Below are positions 1 through 7,595 of a DNA stretch of 45,402 bases, in pieces. Where the stretch lies: positions 1-45,402 of the forward strand of contig JAAVHY010000007.1 in assembly GCA_014799485.1 (NCBI GenBank), given 5' to 3'. Below the pieces are notes generated by a model. The model was not told the DNA's origin. It was given only the letters and a program-made list of their open reading frames with translations, and searched no databases. Source of the stretch: Clostridiales bacterium (GTDB lineage: Bacteria > Bacillota_A > Clostridia > Oscillospirales > Oscillospiraceae). Each line of letters starts with the position of its first letter. Position 1 is the stretch's first letter. The position numbers and the translations under genes are program-made.

Positions 1-1
1 C

Positions 2-1438
2 GCCTCCCCCGGCGCCGCCTCCGGCAAGATTGTCTTCTCTGCCGAGGAAGCCAAGGAGTGGGCCGCCCGGGGTGAGAAGGTCGTCCTGGTCCGCCTGGAG
101 ACCTCCCCCGAGGACATTGAGGGCATGAAGGCCGCCCAGGGCATCCTCACTGTCCGCGGCGGCATGACCTCCCACGCTGCCGTTGTGGCCCGCGGCATGG
201 GCAAGTGCTGCGTGTCCGGCTGCGGCGAGATCAAGATGGACGAGGAAAACAAGCAGTTCGAGCTGGCGGGCAAGACCTTCCATGAGGGCGACTGGCTCTC
301 TCTGGACGGCTCCACCGGCAAGATCTATGACGGCCCCATCCCCACTGTTCCCGCCACCATTGGCGGCGAGTTCGGCCGCGTCATGGGCTGGGCGGACAAG
401 TACCGCCGCCTGGAAGTGCGCACCAATGCCGACACTCCCCACGATGCCGCCCAGGCCAAGAAGTTCGGCGCCCAGGGCATCGGCCTGTGCCGCACCGAGC
501 ATATGTTCTTCAACGACGACCGCATCCCCGCCATCCGGGAGATGATCTGCTCCGACACCGTGGAGCAGCGCGAGAAGGCCCTGGCCAAGCTGGAGCCCAT
601 GCAGCAGTCCGACTTCGAGGGCATTTACGAGGCCATGGAGGGCCTGCCCGTCACCATCCGCTTCCTGGATCCCCCGCTGCACGAGTTCGTCCCCACCGAG
701 GAGGCCGACATCGAGAAGCTGGCCGAGGATATGGGCAAGAGCGTGGCCGACATCAAGGCCATCATCGCGGGCCTCCACGAGTTCAACCCCATGATGGGCC
801 ACCGCGGCTGCCGTCTGGCCGTCACCTATCCCGAGATCGCCGTGATGCAGACCAACGCCGTCATCAAGGCCGCCCTGGCTGTCCAGGCCCGCCACCCCGA
901 GTGGAACCTGGTGCCCGAGATCATGATCCCCCTGGTGGGCGAGGTGAAGGAGTTCCTCTATGTCAAGGGCATCGTCACCTCCACCGCCGACAAGCTCATC
1001 GCCGAGGCCGGATCCGGCATGAAGTATAAGGTGGGCACCATGATCGAGATCCCCCGGGCCGCCATGACCGCCGACGAGATCTCCCCCCACGCCGACTTCT
1101 TCTCCTTCGGCTCCAACGACCTGACCCAGATGACCTTCGGCTTCTCCCGCGACGACGCCGGCAAGTTCCTGAACGCCTACTACGAGAAGAAGATCTACGA
1201 GCAGGATCCCTTCGCCAAGCTGGACCAGCACGGCGTGGGCCGCCTGATCTCCAACGCCACCCGCTGGGGCCGCTCCACCCACCCCGACATCCACGTGGGC
1301 ATCTGCGGCGAGCACGGCGGCGACCCCGCCAGCGTGGAGTTCTGCCACAAGATCGGGCTGGACTACGTGTCCTGCTCCCCCTTCCGGGTGCCCATCGCCC
1401 GGCTGAGCGCCGCCCAGGCCGCCATCGCCAACGGCTGA
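2..1438 (+). CDS. ppdK: Pyruvate, phosphate dikinase, C-terminal part (5' end outside window)
   Basis: This is the C-terminal 478 codons of PPDK, which interconverts pyruvate, ATP and Pi with phosphoenolpyruvate, AMP and PPi in the cytoplasm. The reading frame is open from base 2, so the gene begins upstream of the window and the Met at 125 is internal. The swivelling phosphohistidine domain is visible as GGMTSHAAVVARGMGK (around bases 161-208), whose His carries the phosphate. The PEP/pyruvate-binding TIM barrel follows, with FGTRTEH-like GLCRTEHMFF, FGSNDLTQMTFG and the C-terminal GICGEHGGDP motif containing the catalytic Cys. The order of domains and the ending ...AAQAAI fit a complete C-terminus. 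Identification is very secure. No clear T-run terminator follows; a 12-base inverted repeat lies 49 bases downstream. Confidence 0.97.
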   Translation, partial: ASPGAASGKIVFSAEEAKEWAARGEKVVLVRLETSPEDIEGMKAAQGILTVRGGMTSHAAVVARGMGKCCVSGCGEIKMDEENKQFELAGKTFHEGDWLSLDGSTGKIYDGPIPTVPATIGGEFGRVMGWADKYRRLEVRTNADTPHDAAQAKKFGAQGIGLCRTEHMFFNDDRIPAIREMICSDTVEQREKALAKLEPMQQSDFEGIYEAMEGLPVTIRFLDPPLHEFVPTEEADIEKLAEDMGKSVADIKAIIAGLHEFNPMMGHRGCRLAVTYPEIAVMQTNAVIKAALAVQARHPEWNLVPEIMIPLVGEVKEFLYVKGIVTSTADKLIAEAGSGMKYKVGTMIEIPRAAMTADEISPHADFFSFGSNDLTQMTFGFSRDDAGKFLNAYYEKKIYEQDPFAKLDQHGVGRLISNATRWGRSTHPDIHVGICGEHGGDPASVEFCHKIGLDYVSCSPFRVPIARLSAAQAAIANG

Positions 1439-1486
1439 ACGGCTTAAACTTAGCAAAAAGTTTGTAAAGTAGATAAAACAGCATAA

Positions 1487-1539
1487 AACTGGGGCATATC
1501 AAGAGGAATCAGAAAATTTCCGAATGGTATGCCCCAGTT
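1487..1539. repeat. 12-base perfect inverted repeat downstream of ppdK
   Basis: AACTGGGGCATA (1487-1498) and TATGCCCCAGTT (1528-1539) are perfect inverted copies separated by 29 bases. They could form a long-loop hairpin after ppdK, but the T-run needed for an intrinsic terminator is absent (ATTTCC follows). The rest of 1439-1718 is AT-rich and holds only this repeat and the promoter of the next gene. Confidence 0.6.
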
Positions 1540-1585
1540 ATTTCCATATGACCAAGGCAGTTGAAAATCAATTCAATGATTTTGA

Positions 1586-1614
1586 TTGAAAAGAGAGTTT
1601 CTATATGGTATAAT
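1586..1614 (+). promoter_or_regulatory. Sigma-A-type promoter of the GT14 gene
   Basis: TTGAAA (1586-1591) and TATAAT (1609-1614) are separated by 17 bases. The -10 is perfect and the -35 has four of six consensus bases in an AT-rich stretch. It lies about 105 bases upstream of the glycosyltransferase start. Confidence 0.7.
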
Positions 1615-1718
1615 GACACGATTGGAATAACAGGGTGGACACTTGGCCCTCTATTTTTTAAAAAATCAGGACTCCCCCACAGATCAGAAGCAGCTTTGTG
1701 CCTGGAAGGAAGAGCGAA

Positions 1719-2645
1719 ATGGGTCAGCAAAGCAATCACCCCGACAAACACGCCTATTTGATTATCGCGCATAAAGATGATTACACATTCCGTACCCTGC
1801 TGCGTTTGTTGGATGATGAGCGGAACGACTTATTCATCCACATGGACATGAAAAACAAAGCGTACCGCCCAATTGAAACAAACAATTTGGTGAAGTTTTC
1901 AAAGGTGTATCACACATCTGAGCGGATCAATGTCCAGTGGGGCGGATTCAGTCAGATCCGGGCGGAACTTTTGATTTTGCACGAGGCCGTATCCCACGGG
2001 CCGTACAGGTATTATCATCTGTTGTCAGGTCAGGATCTGCCTATTAAATCGCAGGATCATATTCACGATTTTTTTGAACACAATGCCGGAAAAGAATTCA
2101 TTTGCTTTGAATCTGACGTTTTTTCACACCAACGCCGAGTTGATAAATATCATTTCTTTCAAGAGACACTGGGCAGCGAATGGCGTCTGTCCACATCGCC
2201 TGTGTATATGTTAAACAGAATACTCCTTAAAATCCAGTCATTGTCAGGAGTTAAGCGTAATAAAAGCATAGATTTCAAAAAAGGTCCCAATTGGTTCAGC
2301 ATCACTGATGATCTGGCAAACTTTATACTGGGAAAAGAAGATTGGGTCCAGAAAACATTCAAATTCACAAACTGCGCAGATGAAGTATTCCTTCAAACAA
2401 TCGTACACGATTCTGATTATGCAAATCATTTATATTACCCCAAATACGATAATGACTACCACGCGATCATGCGACTGATTAAATGGGAAGGAATCCGGCT
2501 TCATCCTCATATTTGGCGGATCACAGATAAGCGGGAATTGCAGGGATCAGATTTGCTGTTTGCGAGAAAGTTTGATTGTGAGGTCGACAAAGAGATCATT
2601 GATTTTGTCTCTGGCCAGCTTTGTGCGCAGGCTCTCCCCAACTGA
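1719..2645 (+). CDS. Core-2/I-branching-type glycosyltransferase (GT14-like)
   Basis: A 308-residue protein resembling the Core-2/I-branching beta-1,6-N-acetylglucosaminyltransferase family, which bacteria use for surface-glycan decoration. Supporting motifs are the N-terminal HAYLIIAHKDDYTF, YYHLLSGQDLPIKS near residue 100, WFSITDDLANFIL and ADEVFLQTIVHDS in the C-terminal half. These are typical of the family. I chose ATG 1719 over an upstream GTG at 1698 because GGAAGGAAG ends six bases before 1719. The gene is markedly more AT-rich than everything around it and has its own promoter, which suggests horizontal transfer. It precedes an envelope-polymer cluster, so a role in surface glycan is likely but the acceptor is unknown. 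Confidence 0.85.
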   Translation: MGQQSNHPDKHAYLIIAHKDDYTFRTLLRLLDDERNDLFIHMDMKNKAYRPIETNNLVKFSKVYHTSERINVQWGGFSQIRAELLILHEAVSHGPYRYYHLLSGQDLPIKSQDHIHDFFEHNAGKEFICFESDVFSHQRRVDKYHFFQETLGSEWRLSTSPVYMLNRILLKIQSLSGVKRNKSIDFKKGPNWFSITDDLANFILGKEDWVQKTFKFTNCADEVFLQTIVHDSDYANHLYYPKYDNDYHAIMRLIKWEGIRLHPHIWRITDKRELQGSDLLFARKFDCEVDKEIIDFVSGQLCAQALPN

Positions 2646-2680
2646 CCGAATCCGTCCGGCCGCCATACAGCAAGCACAAC

Positions 2681-2726
2681 AGCGGAGTGTGCCGCCTCCC
2701 TCCCCCGGGAGGCGGCGCATTCCGCT
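2681..2726. repeat. Strong 20-bp hairpin between GT14 gene and envelope cluster
   Basis: Bases 2681-2700 pair with 2707-2726 through 20 positions, two of them G-U, around a TCCCCC loop. No T-run follows, so it is not a canonical intrinsic terminator. It sits in the 101-base gap between the glycosyltransferase stop and the next gene and could insulate or stabilise the transcript. Confidence 0.6.
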
Positions 2727-2746
2727 GACCAAGCGTAGAATAGGAT

Positions 2747-3142
2747 GTGGATGCCTTGATCCAATCAGCTGTTTTCATCAACCTTTTTTTCACTCCCATG
2801 CTCTCCGTTTACCTCCATTACAGGAAAAATGGGAAGCCCCTCAAGCCCTCCCTGGAACTTCTTTTCCAGTACGGCATCGCGGCCAGCTGCAACTATACCC
2901 TGGCGCGGCTGATCCTGATGGTCCCGCAAAAGCTGCTGGGCTCCTCCCACTCCGTGGATTCCGCCCACTATGCCCTGGCCGCGCTGTTTGCAGCGTGGCT
3001 GCTTCCCCAGCTGTACAAGGTCGCCAGGAACATCAGGGTCGAGCTGGAATTCACCCGACTGCACGGAGGCGGCGGGAAAAAGGGCAAACAGACTGACGAA
3101 ACAGGCAAGGAGTCCCACGATGAAGAAGCAAACGAACGGTAA
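2747..3142 (+). CDS. Small integral membrane protein, function unknown
   Basis: A 131-residue protein with about three hydrophobic segments (roughly residues 4-22, 39-60 and 72-92) and a charged, Gly/Lys-rich C-terminal tail. I do not recognise a family. The GTG at 2747 is chosen as start because it follows an AGGAT-type, rather weak ribosome site. Its last 23 bases overlap the start of the OpgB-like gene in another frame, so the two are almost certainly cotranscribed and probably translationally coupled. Being first in the cluster suggests an accessory role in envelope-polymer assembly, but this is inference only. Confidence 0.7.
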   Translation: MDALIQSAVFINLFFTPMLSVYLHYRKNGKPLKPSLELLFQYGIAASCNYTLARLILMVPQKLLGSSHSVDSAHYALAALFAAWLLPQLYKVARNIRVELEFTRLHGGGGKKGKQTDETGKESHDEEANER

Positions 3143-4658
3143 AAAACATGGATCACGCGTGGCGGAACTGGTCTTCGCCTGCATCCTGTTCACGGCGGCG
3201 TGCGTGCTCGCCGGTGTCACCTCCTGGGTCAACCACACCTTTGACCTGACCTTCCAGCAGATCCTGTACACCCTGGCCTCCCCTCTGGACGGCAGCGAGC
3301 TGGGCGTTGTGCTGGACGGCGTGAGGGCCTGCCTCCCCCATCTGTCCGTGCTGGCGCTGTTCATCCTGGCCGGCACGGCGTGCCTGATCCTCCAGCGGCG
3401 TTTTGCCTTTACCGCCGACGTCGGCGTATACCGCTGGCACCACAGGTTCGACCTGCTGAGCCTCGCGCGGCATCTGATGACGCTGTTCGCCGCCGTCTCC
3501 CTGTTCAGCTCCCTCAAATTTTTGGACGACAGCCTGGGCGTCGTAGAATACATTGGGCTGCGGATGGACGCCTCCACCCTTTACGAACAGCACTATGTCG
3601 ACCCGAAGGGCGTGCGCGTCACCGCCCCGGAAAAGAAAAAGAACCTGCTGTGCATCTATTTGGAGAGCATGGAGTCCACCTACGCCTCCACGGCCGAGGG
3701 TGGGCGGCAATCGGTCAACCTGATCCCCAACCTCACCCAGCTGGCCCGGGAGAACTGCTCTTTCTCCAATACAACGCTGCTGGGCGGGGGCCATTCGGGC
3801 ACCGGCACCAACTGGACCATGGCGGCGCTGCTGGCCTCCACCTCCGGCATCCCCTTCTCCTTCCCCGTGGCGGACAACGACATGGACCAGCAGGAGCATT
3901 TCGCCTCCGGCTGCACCAGCCTGGGCGAGATCCTGGAGGATAACGGATACCGCAATATGTTCCTGTGCGGCTCCAACGGGGAGTTTGCCGGCCGCAAGAA
4001 ATACTTCGAGCAGCACGGCAATTATGAGGTCTACGACTACTACAGCGCCAGGGACGACGGCTACTTCCCCTACGATTACCAGGTGTTCTGGGGCATCGAG
4101 GACGAGATCCTCTACCGCGTCGCCAAGGACAGGCTGCTGGAGCTGTCCCGGGACGGCCAGCCCTTCAACCTCACCATGCTGACGGTGGATACCCACCACA
4201 TCGGCGGGTATGTCTGCGGCCTGTGCGGGGACGAGTACGAGAACCCCACCGCCAACGTTGTGGCCTGCGCCGACCGGCAGATCGCCGAATTCCTTGAGTG
4301 GTGCTCCCAGCAGGACTTCTATGAGGACACGGCCATCGTCATCCTGGGCGACCACCCCAGGATGGACAACAACCTGGTGGACGGCGTGGAGTACTATGAC
4401 CGGACGACCTATAATTGCTTCCTGAACTGCGCCTGCCCGGTCCCGGAGGAGGGCCTCCGCCAGAACCGGGAATTCTCCACGCTGGACTATTACCCCACCA
4501 TCCTGGCCGCCATGGGCTTTGACATCGAGGGCGACCGCCTGGGCCTTGGCGTGAACCTTTTTTCCGGGGAGGACACCCTCTCCGAGTCCATGGGCTTCCA
4601 GACCCTGGACGATGAGATCGCCAGGTACTCTCCCTACTATGTCAACCACTTCGCCTAA
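3120..4658 (+). CDS. OpgB/MdoB-like phosphoglycerol transferase (sulfatase superfamily membrane protein)
   Basis: A 512-residue protein with about three N-terminal transmembrane segments followed by an extracytoplasmic alkaline-phosphatase/sulfatase-fold domain. Such enzymes transfer phosphoglycerol (or a related phospho-alcohol) from a phospholipid to a glycan. Visible catalytic landmarks are IYLESMES with metal-ligand Glu182, GTGTNWTMAALLAST with the candidate nucleophilic Thr, FLCGSNGEFAGRKKYF, TMLTVDTHHIGG, and the metal pair in ILGDHPRMDN. The block GTNWTMAA...SGIP and the FAGRKKYF region match OpgB more closely than LtaS. ATG 3120 is preceded by AAGGAG seven bases away; an in-frame upstream extension lacks such a site. 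It overlaps the preceding gene by 23 bases. The true donor could be phosphoethanolamine or phosphocholine lipid given the downstream choline genes. Confidence 0.85.
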   Translation: MKKQTNGKKHGSRVAELVFACILFTAACVLAGVTSWVNHTFDLTFQQILYTLASPLDGSELGVVLDGVRACLPHLSVLALFILAGTACLILQRRFAFTADVGVYRWHHRFDLLSLARHLMTLFAAVSLFSSLKFLDDSLGVVEYIGLRMDASTLYEQHYVDPKGVRVTAPEKKKNLLCIYLESMESTYASTAEGGRQSVNLIPNLTQLARENCSFSNTTLLGGGHSGTGTNWTMAALLASTSGIPFSFPVADNDMDQQEHFASGCTSLGEILEDNGYRNMFLCGSNGEFAGRKKYFEQHGNYEVYDYYSARDDGYFPYDYQVFWGIEDEILYRVAKDRLLELSRDGQPFNLTMLTVDTHHIGGYVCGLCGDEYENPTANVVACADRQIAEFLEWCSQQDFYEDTAIVILGDHPRMDNNLVDGVEYYDRTTYNCFLNCACPVPEEGLRQNREFSTLDYYPTILAAMGFDIEGDRLGLGVNLFSGEDTLSESMGFQTLDDEIARYSPYYVNHFA

Positions 4659-4743
4659 ACTTTCCTCTGTGTTGACATGCCCCGCCATTGGGAGTATAGT
4701 GGGGCATTGATGAAAGCCTCAACCGTTGGGAGGGACTTACCCT

Positions 4744-6531
4744 ATGCTCCGAAATCTGAAAGCCTCCGCCGGCGCCAAGTGGAGCGCGCTCTGGGCGGAC
4801 AAGCGGGCCTTTCGGACCCGCCTGCTCCTGGCCGCCTCCTGCGCGCTGGGCTGCGCGTTCACCTTTGTCTTTTTCGGCCCCTGTGAGCTGTATCTTCAGA
4901 ATACCGGCGATATGACCTTCCCCTTCAGCCTGCTGGCGCCTGTCATGGCGCTGGCGGGGCTGGGGGTTTTTGCCGTTTTGCTGGCCGTCCTGCTCCTGCT
5001 CCGGGGCAAACCCTTCAACTACGCCGTGTCCCTCCTCTTTGCCGTGACCCTGGCGGGCTACCTCCAGGGGAACTTCCTCAACATCGACCACGGCACCCTG
5101 GACGGCACCTCGGTGACATGGCAGTACTACAGGGGCGCCATGCTGAAAAACCTTGTGGTTTGGATGCTTGTCATCGGCGCGGTGTTCCTCCTGATGTATT
5201 TTAGCCGGAAGCTGTGGACGCGGACGCTGGAGGCCGTCTCCCTGTTGCTGGCGGCCATGCAGGCGGTGGCCCTCATCAGCCTGATGAATACCGCCAACCT
5301 CTCCGCGCTTCAGGAGCGGTATCTCTCCACCGAGGGGATCTTTGAGCTGGCCCCCTCCCAGAACGTGGTGTTCTTTCTGCTGGACCGCTGTGACCGCTCC
5401 TACCTGGACGACCTGATCGCCCAGCACCCGGAGTGGGAGGCGGAGCTGGGCGGCTTCACCAGCTACCAGGACTTCACCGGCAGCTTCAGCCGCACCTACG
5501 CCTCCGTCACCTACCTGCTCACCGGCGTCCGGGACGATGACGCCGCCCCCTTTGAAATCCGCAAACGGGACTATTTCCGCCGGGCGTGGGGACGCTCCTC
5601 CTTTTTGTCCGATCTCCACAGTACGGGCTGTCAGGTGGGGCTCTATTCCCATGTGGGCGACGTGGTGGGCGAGATGGACAACGTGGAGGGTAAGATCGAC
5701 AACATCGGCCAGAGCACGGTGAGCTACAGCCGCCGGATCATGCTGGCAAAAATGCTGGAGCTGTCCGCCTACCGCTACGCGCCGGAAGCTCTCAAGCCCT
5801 ATTTCCAGCTCTACACCGGCGACCTGGACGCGGTCCAGGCCGCGCCCAGCGGGGACCTATACCAGATCGACGACCCCGAATTCTGGGCCCGCTACCGCGC
5901 CCAGGGCCTGAGCGTCAACGCTGATTTGACCGGGTGCTTCCGCTTCTACCATCTCCAGGGCGCCCACTACCCCTTCAACATGGGCGAGACGGCAGAGCGG
6001 GTGGAGACGAGATGGGATCCCGCCGGCCAGCACGACCAGATGGTGGGAAACATGGAGATGATCCTCCAGTACCTGGCCGAGCTGCGGGAAAAGGGCGTCT
6101 ATGACGACACCACCGTCATCATCAGCACCGACCACGCGGCGGACTACCCCGAGTGGGTCGGAGACGACTGGACGGACACCACCCAGGGCCTGAGCCGCCT
6201 GGACAGCCCCCGGCTGCTCCCCCTGCTCATCAAGCCCGCCCACGCCGACACCAGCCGGCCCATGGAGCTGTCCCACAAGCAGATCTGCCAGGACAACCTC
6301 CGGGCCTCCATCGCCGGGTGGTTCGGGCTGGATACGGAACAATACGGGCGCACCATCGAGTCCATCGGTGAGGACGAGGAGATGACGCGCACCTTCTGGA
6401 TGCTGCTGTACGACGAGGCGCTGACCACCCGGGACGCGTACATGGGCACCTACGTGATCCGCGGGGACGGCAACGACTTTTCCAACTGGAACCTGACCCA
6501 GCTCACCCCCCTGGAACCCCACGTCTGGTGA
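4744..6531 (+). CDS. Second sulfatase-fold membrane transferase/hydrolase
   Basis: A 595-residue protein with five or so N-terminal membrane segments (residues about 25-190) followed by a soluble extracellular domain. NVVFFLLDRCDRSY contains the first metal-site Asp, FSRTYASVTYLLTGV is the likely nucleophile segment, and IISTDHAADYPEW is the Asp-His metal pair near the C-terminus. HYPFNM fits the substrate-loop position of LtaS/EptA-type enzymes. I chose ATG 4744 because GGGAGGG lies nine bases upstream; the TTG at 4726 is unsupported. It lies in tandem with the OpgB-like enzyme but is clearly diverged from it, suggesting a different donor or acceptor. A phospho-alcohol transferase is the best guess; hydrolase activity is the alternative. 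Confidence 0.8.
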   Translation: MLRNLKASAGAKWSALWADKRAFRTRLLLAASCALGCAFTFVFFGPCELYLQNTGDMTFPFSLLAPVMALAGLGVFAVLLAVLLLLRGKPFNYAVSLLFAVTLAGYLQGNFLNIDHGTLDGTSVTWQYYRGAMLKNLVVWMLVIGAVFLLMYFSRKLWTRTLEAVSLLLAAMQAVALISLMNTANLSALQERYLSTEGIFELAPSQNVVFFLLDRCDRSYLDDLIAQHPEWEAELGGFTSYQDFTGSFSRTYASVTYLLTGVRDDDAAPFEIRKRDYFRRAWGRSSFLSDLHSTGCQVGLYSHVGDVVGEMDNVEGKIDNIGQSTVSYSRRIMLAKMLELSAYRYAPEALKPYFQLYTGDLDAVQAAPSGDLYQIDDPEFWARYRAQGLSVNADLTGCFRFYHLQGAHYPFNMGETAERVETRWDPAGQHDQMVGNMEMILQYLAELREKGVYDDTTVIISTDHAADYPEWVGDDWTDTTQGLSRLDSPRLLPLLIKPAHADTSRPMELSHKQICQDNLRASIAGWFGLDTEQYGRTIESIGEDEEMTRTFWMLLYDEALTTRDAYMGTYVIRGDGNDFSNWNLTQLTPLEPHVW

Positions 6532-6557
6532 GTATCGAAAAGATGGGAGACCGCTCC

Positions 6558-7052
6558 ATGAAAAAACTGGCACAATTCATCTACTTTTTTGGGTTTGGCC
6601 TGATGCTGTTCTCCGTGACGGCGCTGGCCTACATCGACCCCTCCGCCATGACCTATATGATCCAGCTCGCCGCCGGTGTGGCCATCGCGGCGGGAGCGGG
6701 GGCCAGCTTCTATCTGCGCAAGCTGAAGCGCAGGTTCTCCAAAGGCCGGAACAGCCGCGCCAACCTCTCCTCCTACGCTGAGGACGATGACGACGACACC
6801 GGCTACGGCGACTACGAGCTGGACACTCCTGCCCAGCCCCAGCAGATCCCCTCCCCCGCCCCGGCAGAGCAGAGCTATGCGCCGGAGCCTGTCTCCCTTC
6901 CCAATACCCCCGCCGACCCCTTTGACGAGACGGGGGGCGAGGGCGGCCTCGCCGCGGAGAACCGGGAACTGCGCCGCCTGCTGGCGGAGGAACGCAAAAA
7001 GGTGGAGGAGCTGAAGCGGGCCCTGCATATCTGCACCGCCCCCCGGAAATGA
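6558..7052 (+). CDS. Small exported/membrane protein with coiled-coil tail
   Basis: A 165-residue protein of unknown function. It begins with a hydrophobic signal-like segment ending in SVTALA (residues about 19-24), a plausible signal peptidase site, followed by YIDPSAMTYMIQLAAG. A short YIDP motif just before a membrane helix recurs in small proteins of capsule and teichoic-acid clusters, as far as I recall. A second hydrophobic segment (about 30-50), a basic stretch, an acidic DDDDD run, a Pro-rich linker and a C-terminal Glu/Lys/Arg coiled coil follow. ATG 6558 has GGGAG eight bases upstream; a GTG at 6528 that overlaps the previous stop is the alternative. Its stop overlaps the next gene, a signal peptidase, by four bases. 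Confidence 0.75.
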   Translation: MKKLAQFIYFFGFGLMLFSVTALAYIDPSAMTYMIQLAAGVAIAAGAGASFYLRKLKRRFSKGRNSRANLSSYAEDDDDDTGYGDYELDTPAQPQQIPSPAPAEQSYAPEPVSLPNTPADPFDETGGEGGLAAENRELRRLLAEERKKVEELKRALHICTAPRK

Positions 7053-7564
7053 GGGAGCGGAAGCCCAAAAAGGACCGGTGGTGGCTCCTCCCCCTCCTGG
7101 CCGTGGCGCTGGCCGCCTTCCTCAACCTGTTCATCCTCATCAACGCCCATGTGCCCTCCGGCTCCATGGAGCCCACCATCCCCACCGGGGCGCTGCTGGT
7201 GGGCGACCGCACGGCTTACCTCCGTGGGGAGCCCCAGGCGGGGGACGTAGCGCTGTTCCGCCACGAATCAGAGTTCGGGCGGGACATCATCGTCAAGCGG
7301 ATCATCGCCCTGCCGGGGCAGACCTTCTCCATGGAAAACGGGCGGGTGTACCTGGACGGGGAACTGCTGGACGAGCCGTATATCACGGAATTTTCCGCCG
7401 ACAGCTATCCCGAGACGGTGGTACCCGAGGGGTGCTATCTGGTACTGGGGGACAACCGGCGGGATTCCCATGACTCCCGCTTCTGGGCCGACCCCTTCGT
7501 CCGGCGGGAGGAGCTGCTGGCCCGGGCGCTGCTGGTCTACTTCCCCCGGCCCCATCTGCTTTAG
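7049..7564 (+). CDS. lepB: Signal peptidase I
   Basis: A 171-residue type I signal peptidase, a single-pass membrane serine protease with an external active site that cuts N-terminal signal peptides. After a basic N-terminus and one membrane helix (about residues 12-31) come VPSGSMEPTI with nucleophile Ser39, VKRIIALPG with general-base Lys83, and the box E motif GDNRRDSHDSRFW. The length fits the short Gram-positive SipS/LepB class. It starts in the ATGA overlap with the preceding small exported protein, so the two are translationally coupled. Its place inside an envelope cluster suggests a dedicated role, possibly processing that neighbour, rather than the housekeeping enzyme. Confidence 0.93.
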   Translation: MRERKPKKDRWWLLPLLAVALAAFLNLFILINAHVPSGSMEPTIPTGALLVGDRTAYLRGEPQAGDVALFRHESEFGRDIIVKRIIALPGQTFSMENGRVYLDGELLDEPYITEFSADSYPETVVPEGCYLVLGDNRRDSHDSRFWADPFVRREELLARALLVYFPRPHLL

Positions 7565-7595
7565 TCACGGAAAGACGAGGTGTCGTCACAACGGT

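Noticed and set aside
1487..1539. Inverted repeat as ends of an insertion sequence
   Set aside because: Only 29 bases lie between the repeats, with no transposase and no target duplication.
3153..6573. Long - strand open frames opposite the sulfatase-fold genes
   Set aside because: They are GC-rich shadow frames dominated by Gly/Val/Gln/His with no recognisable motifs or ribosome sites.
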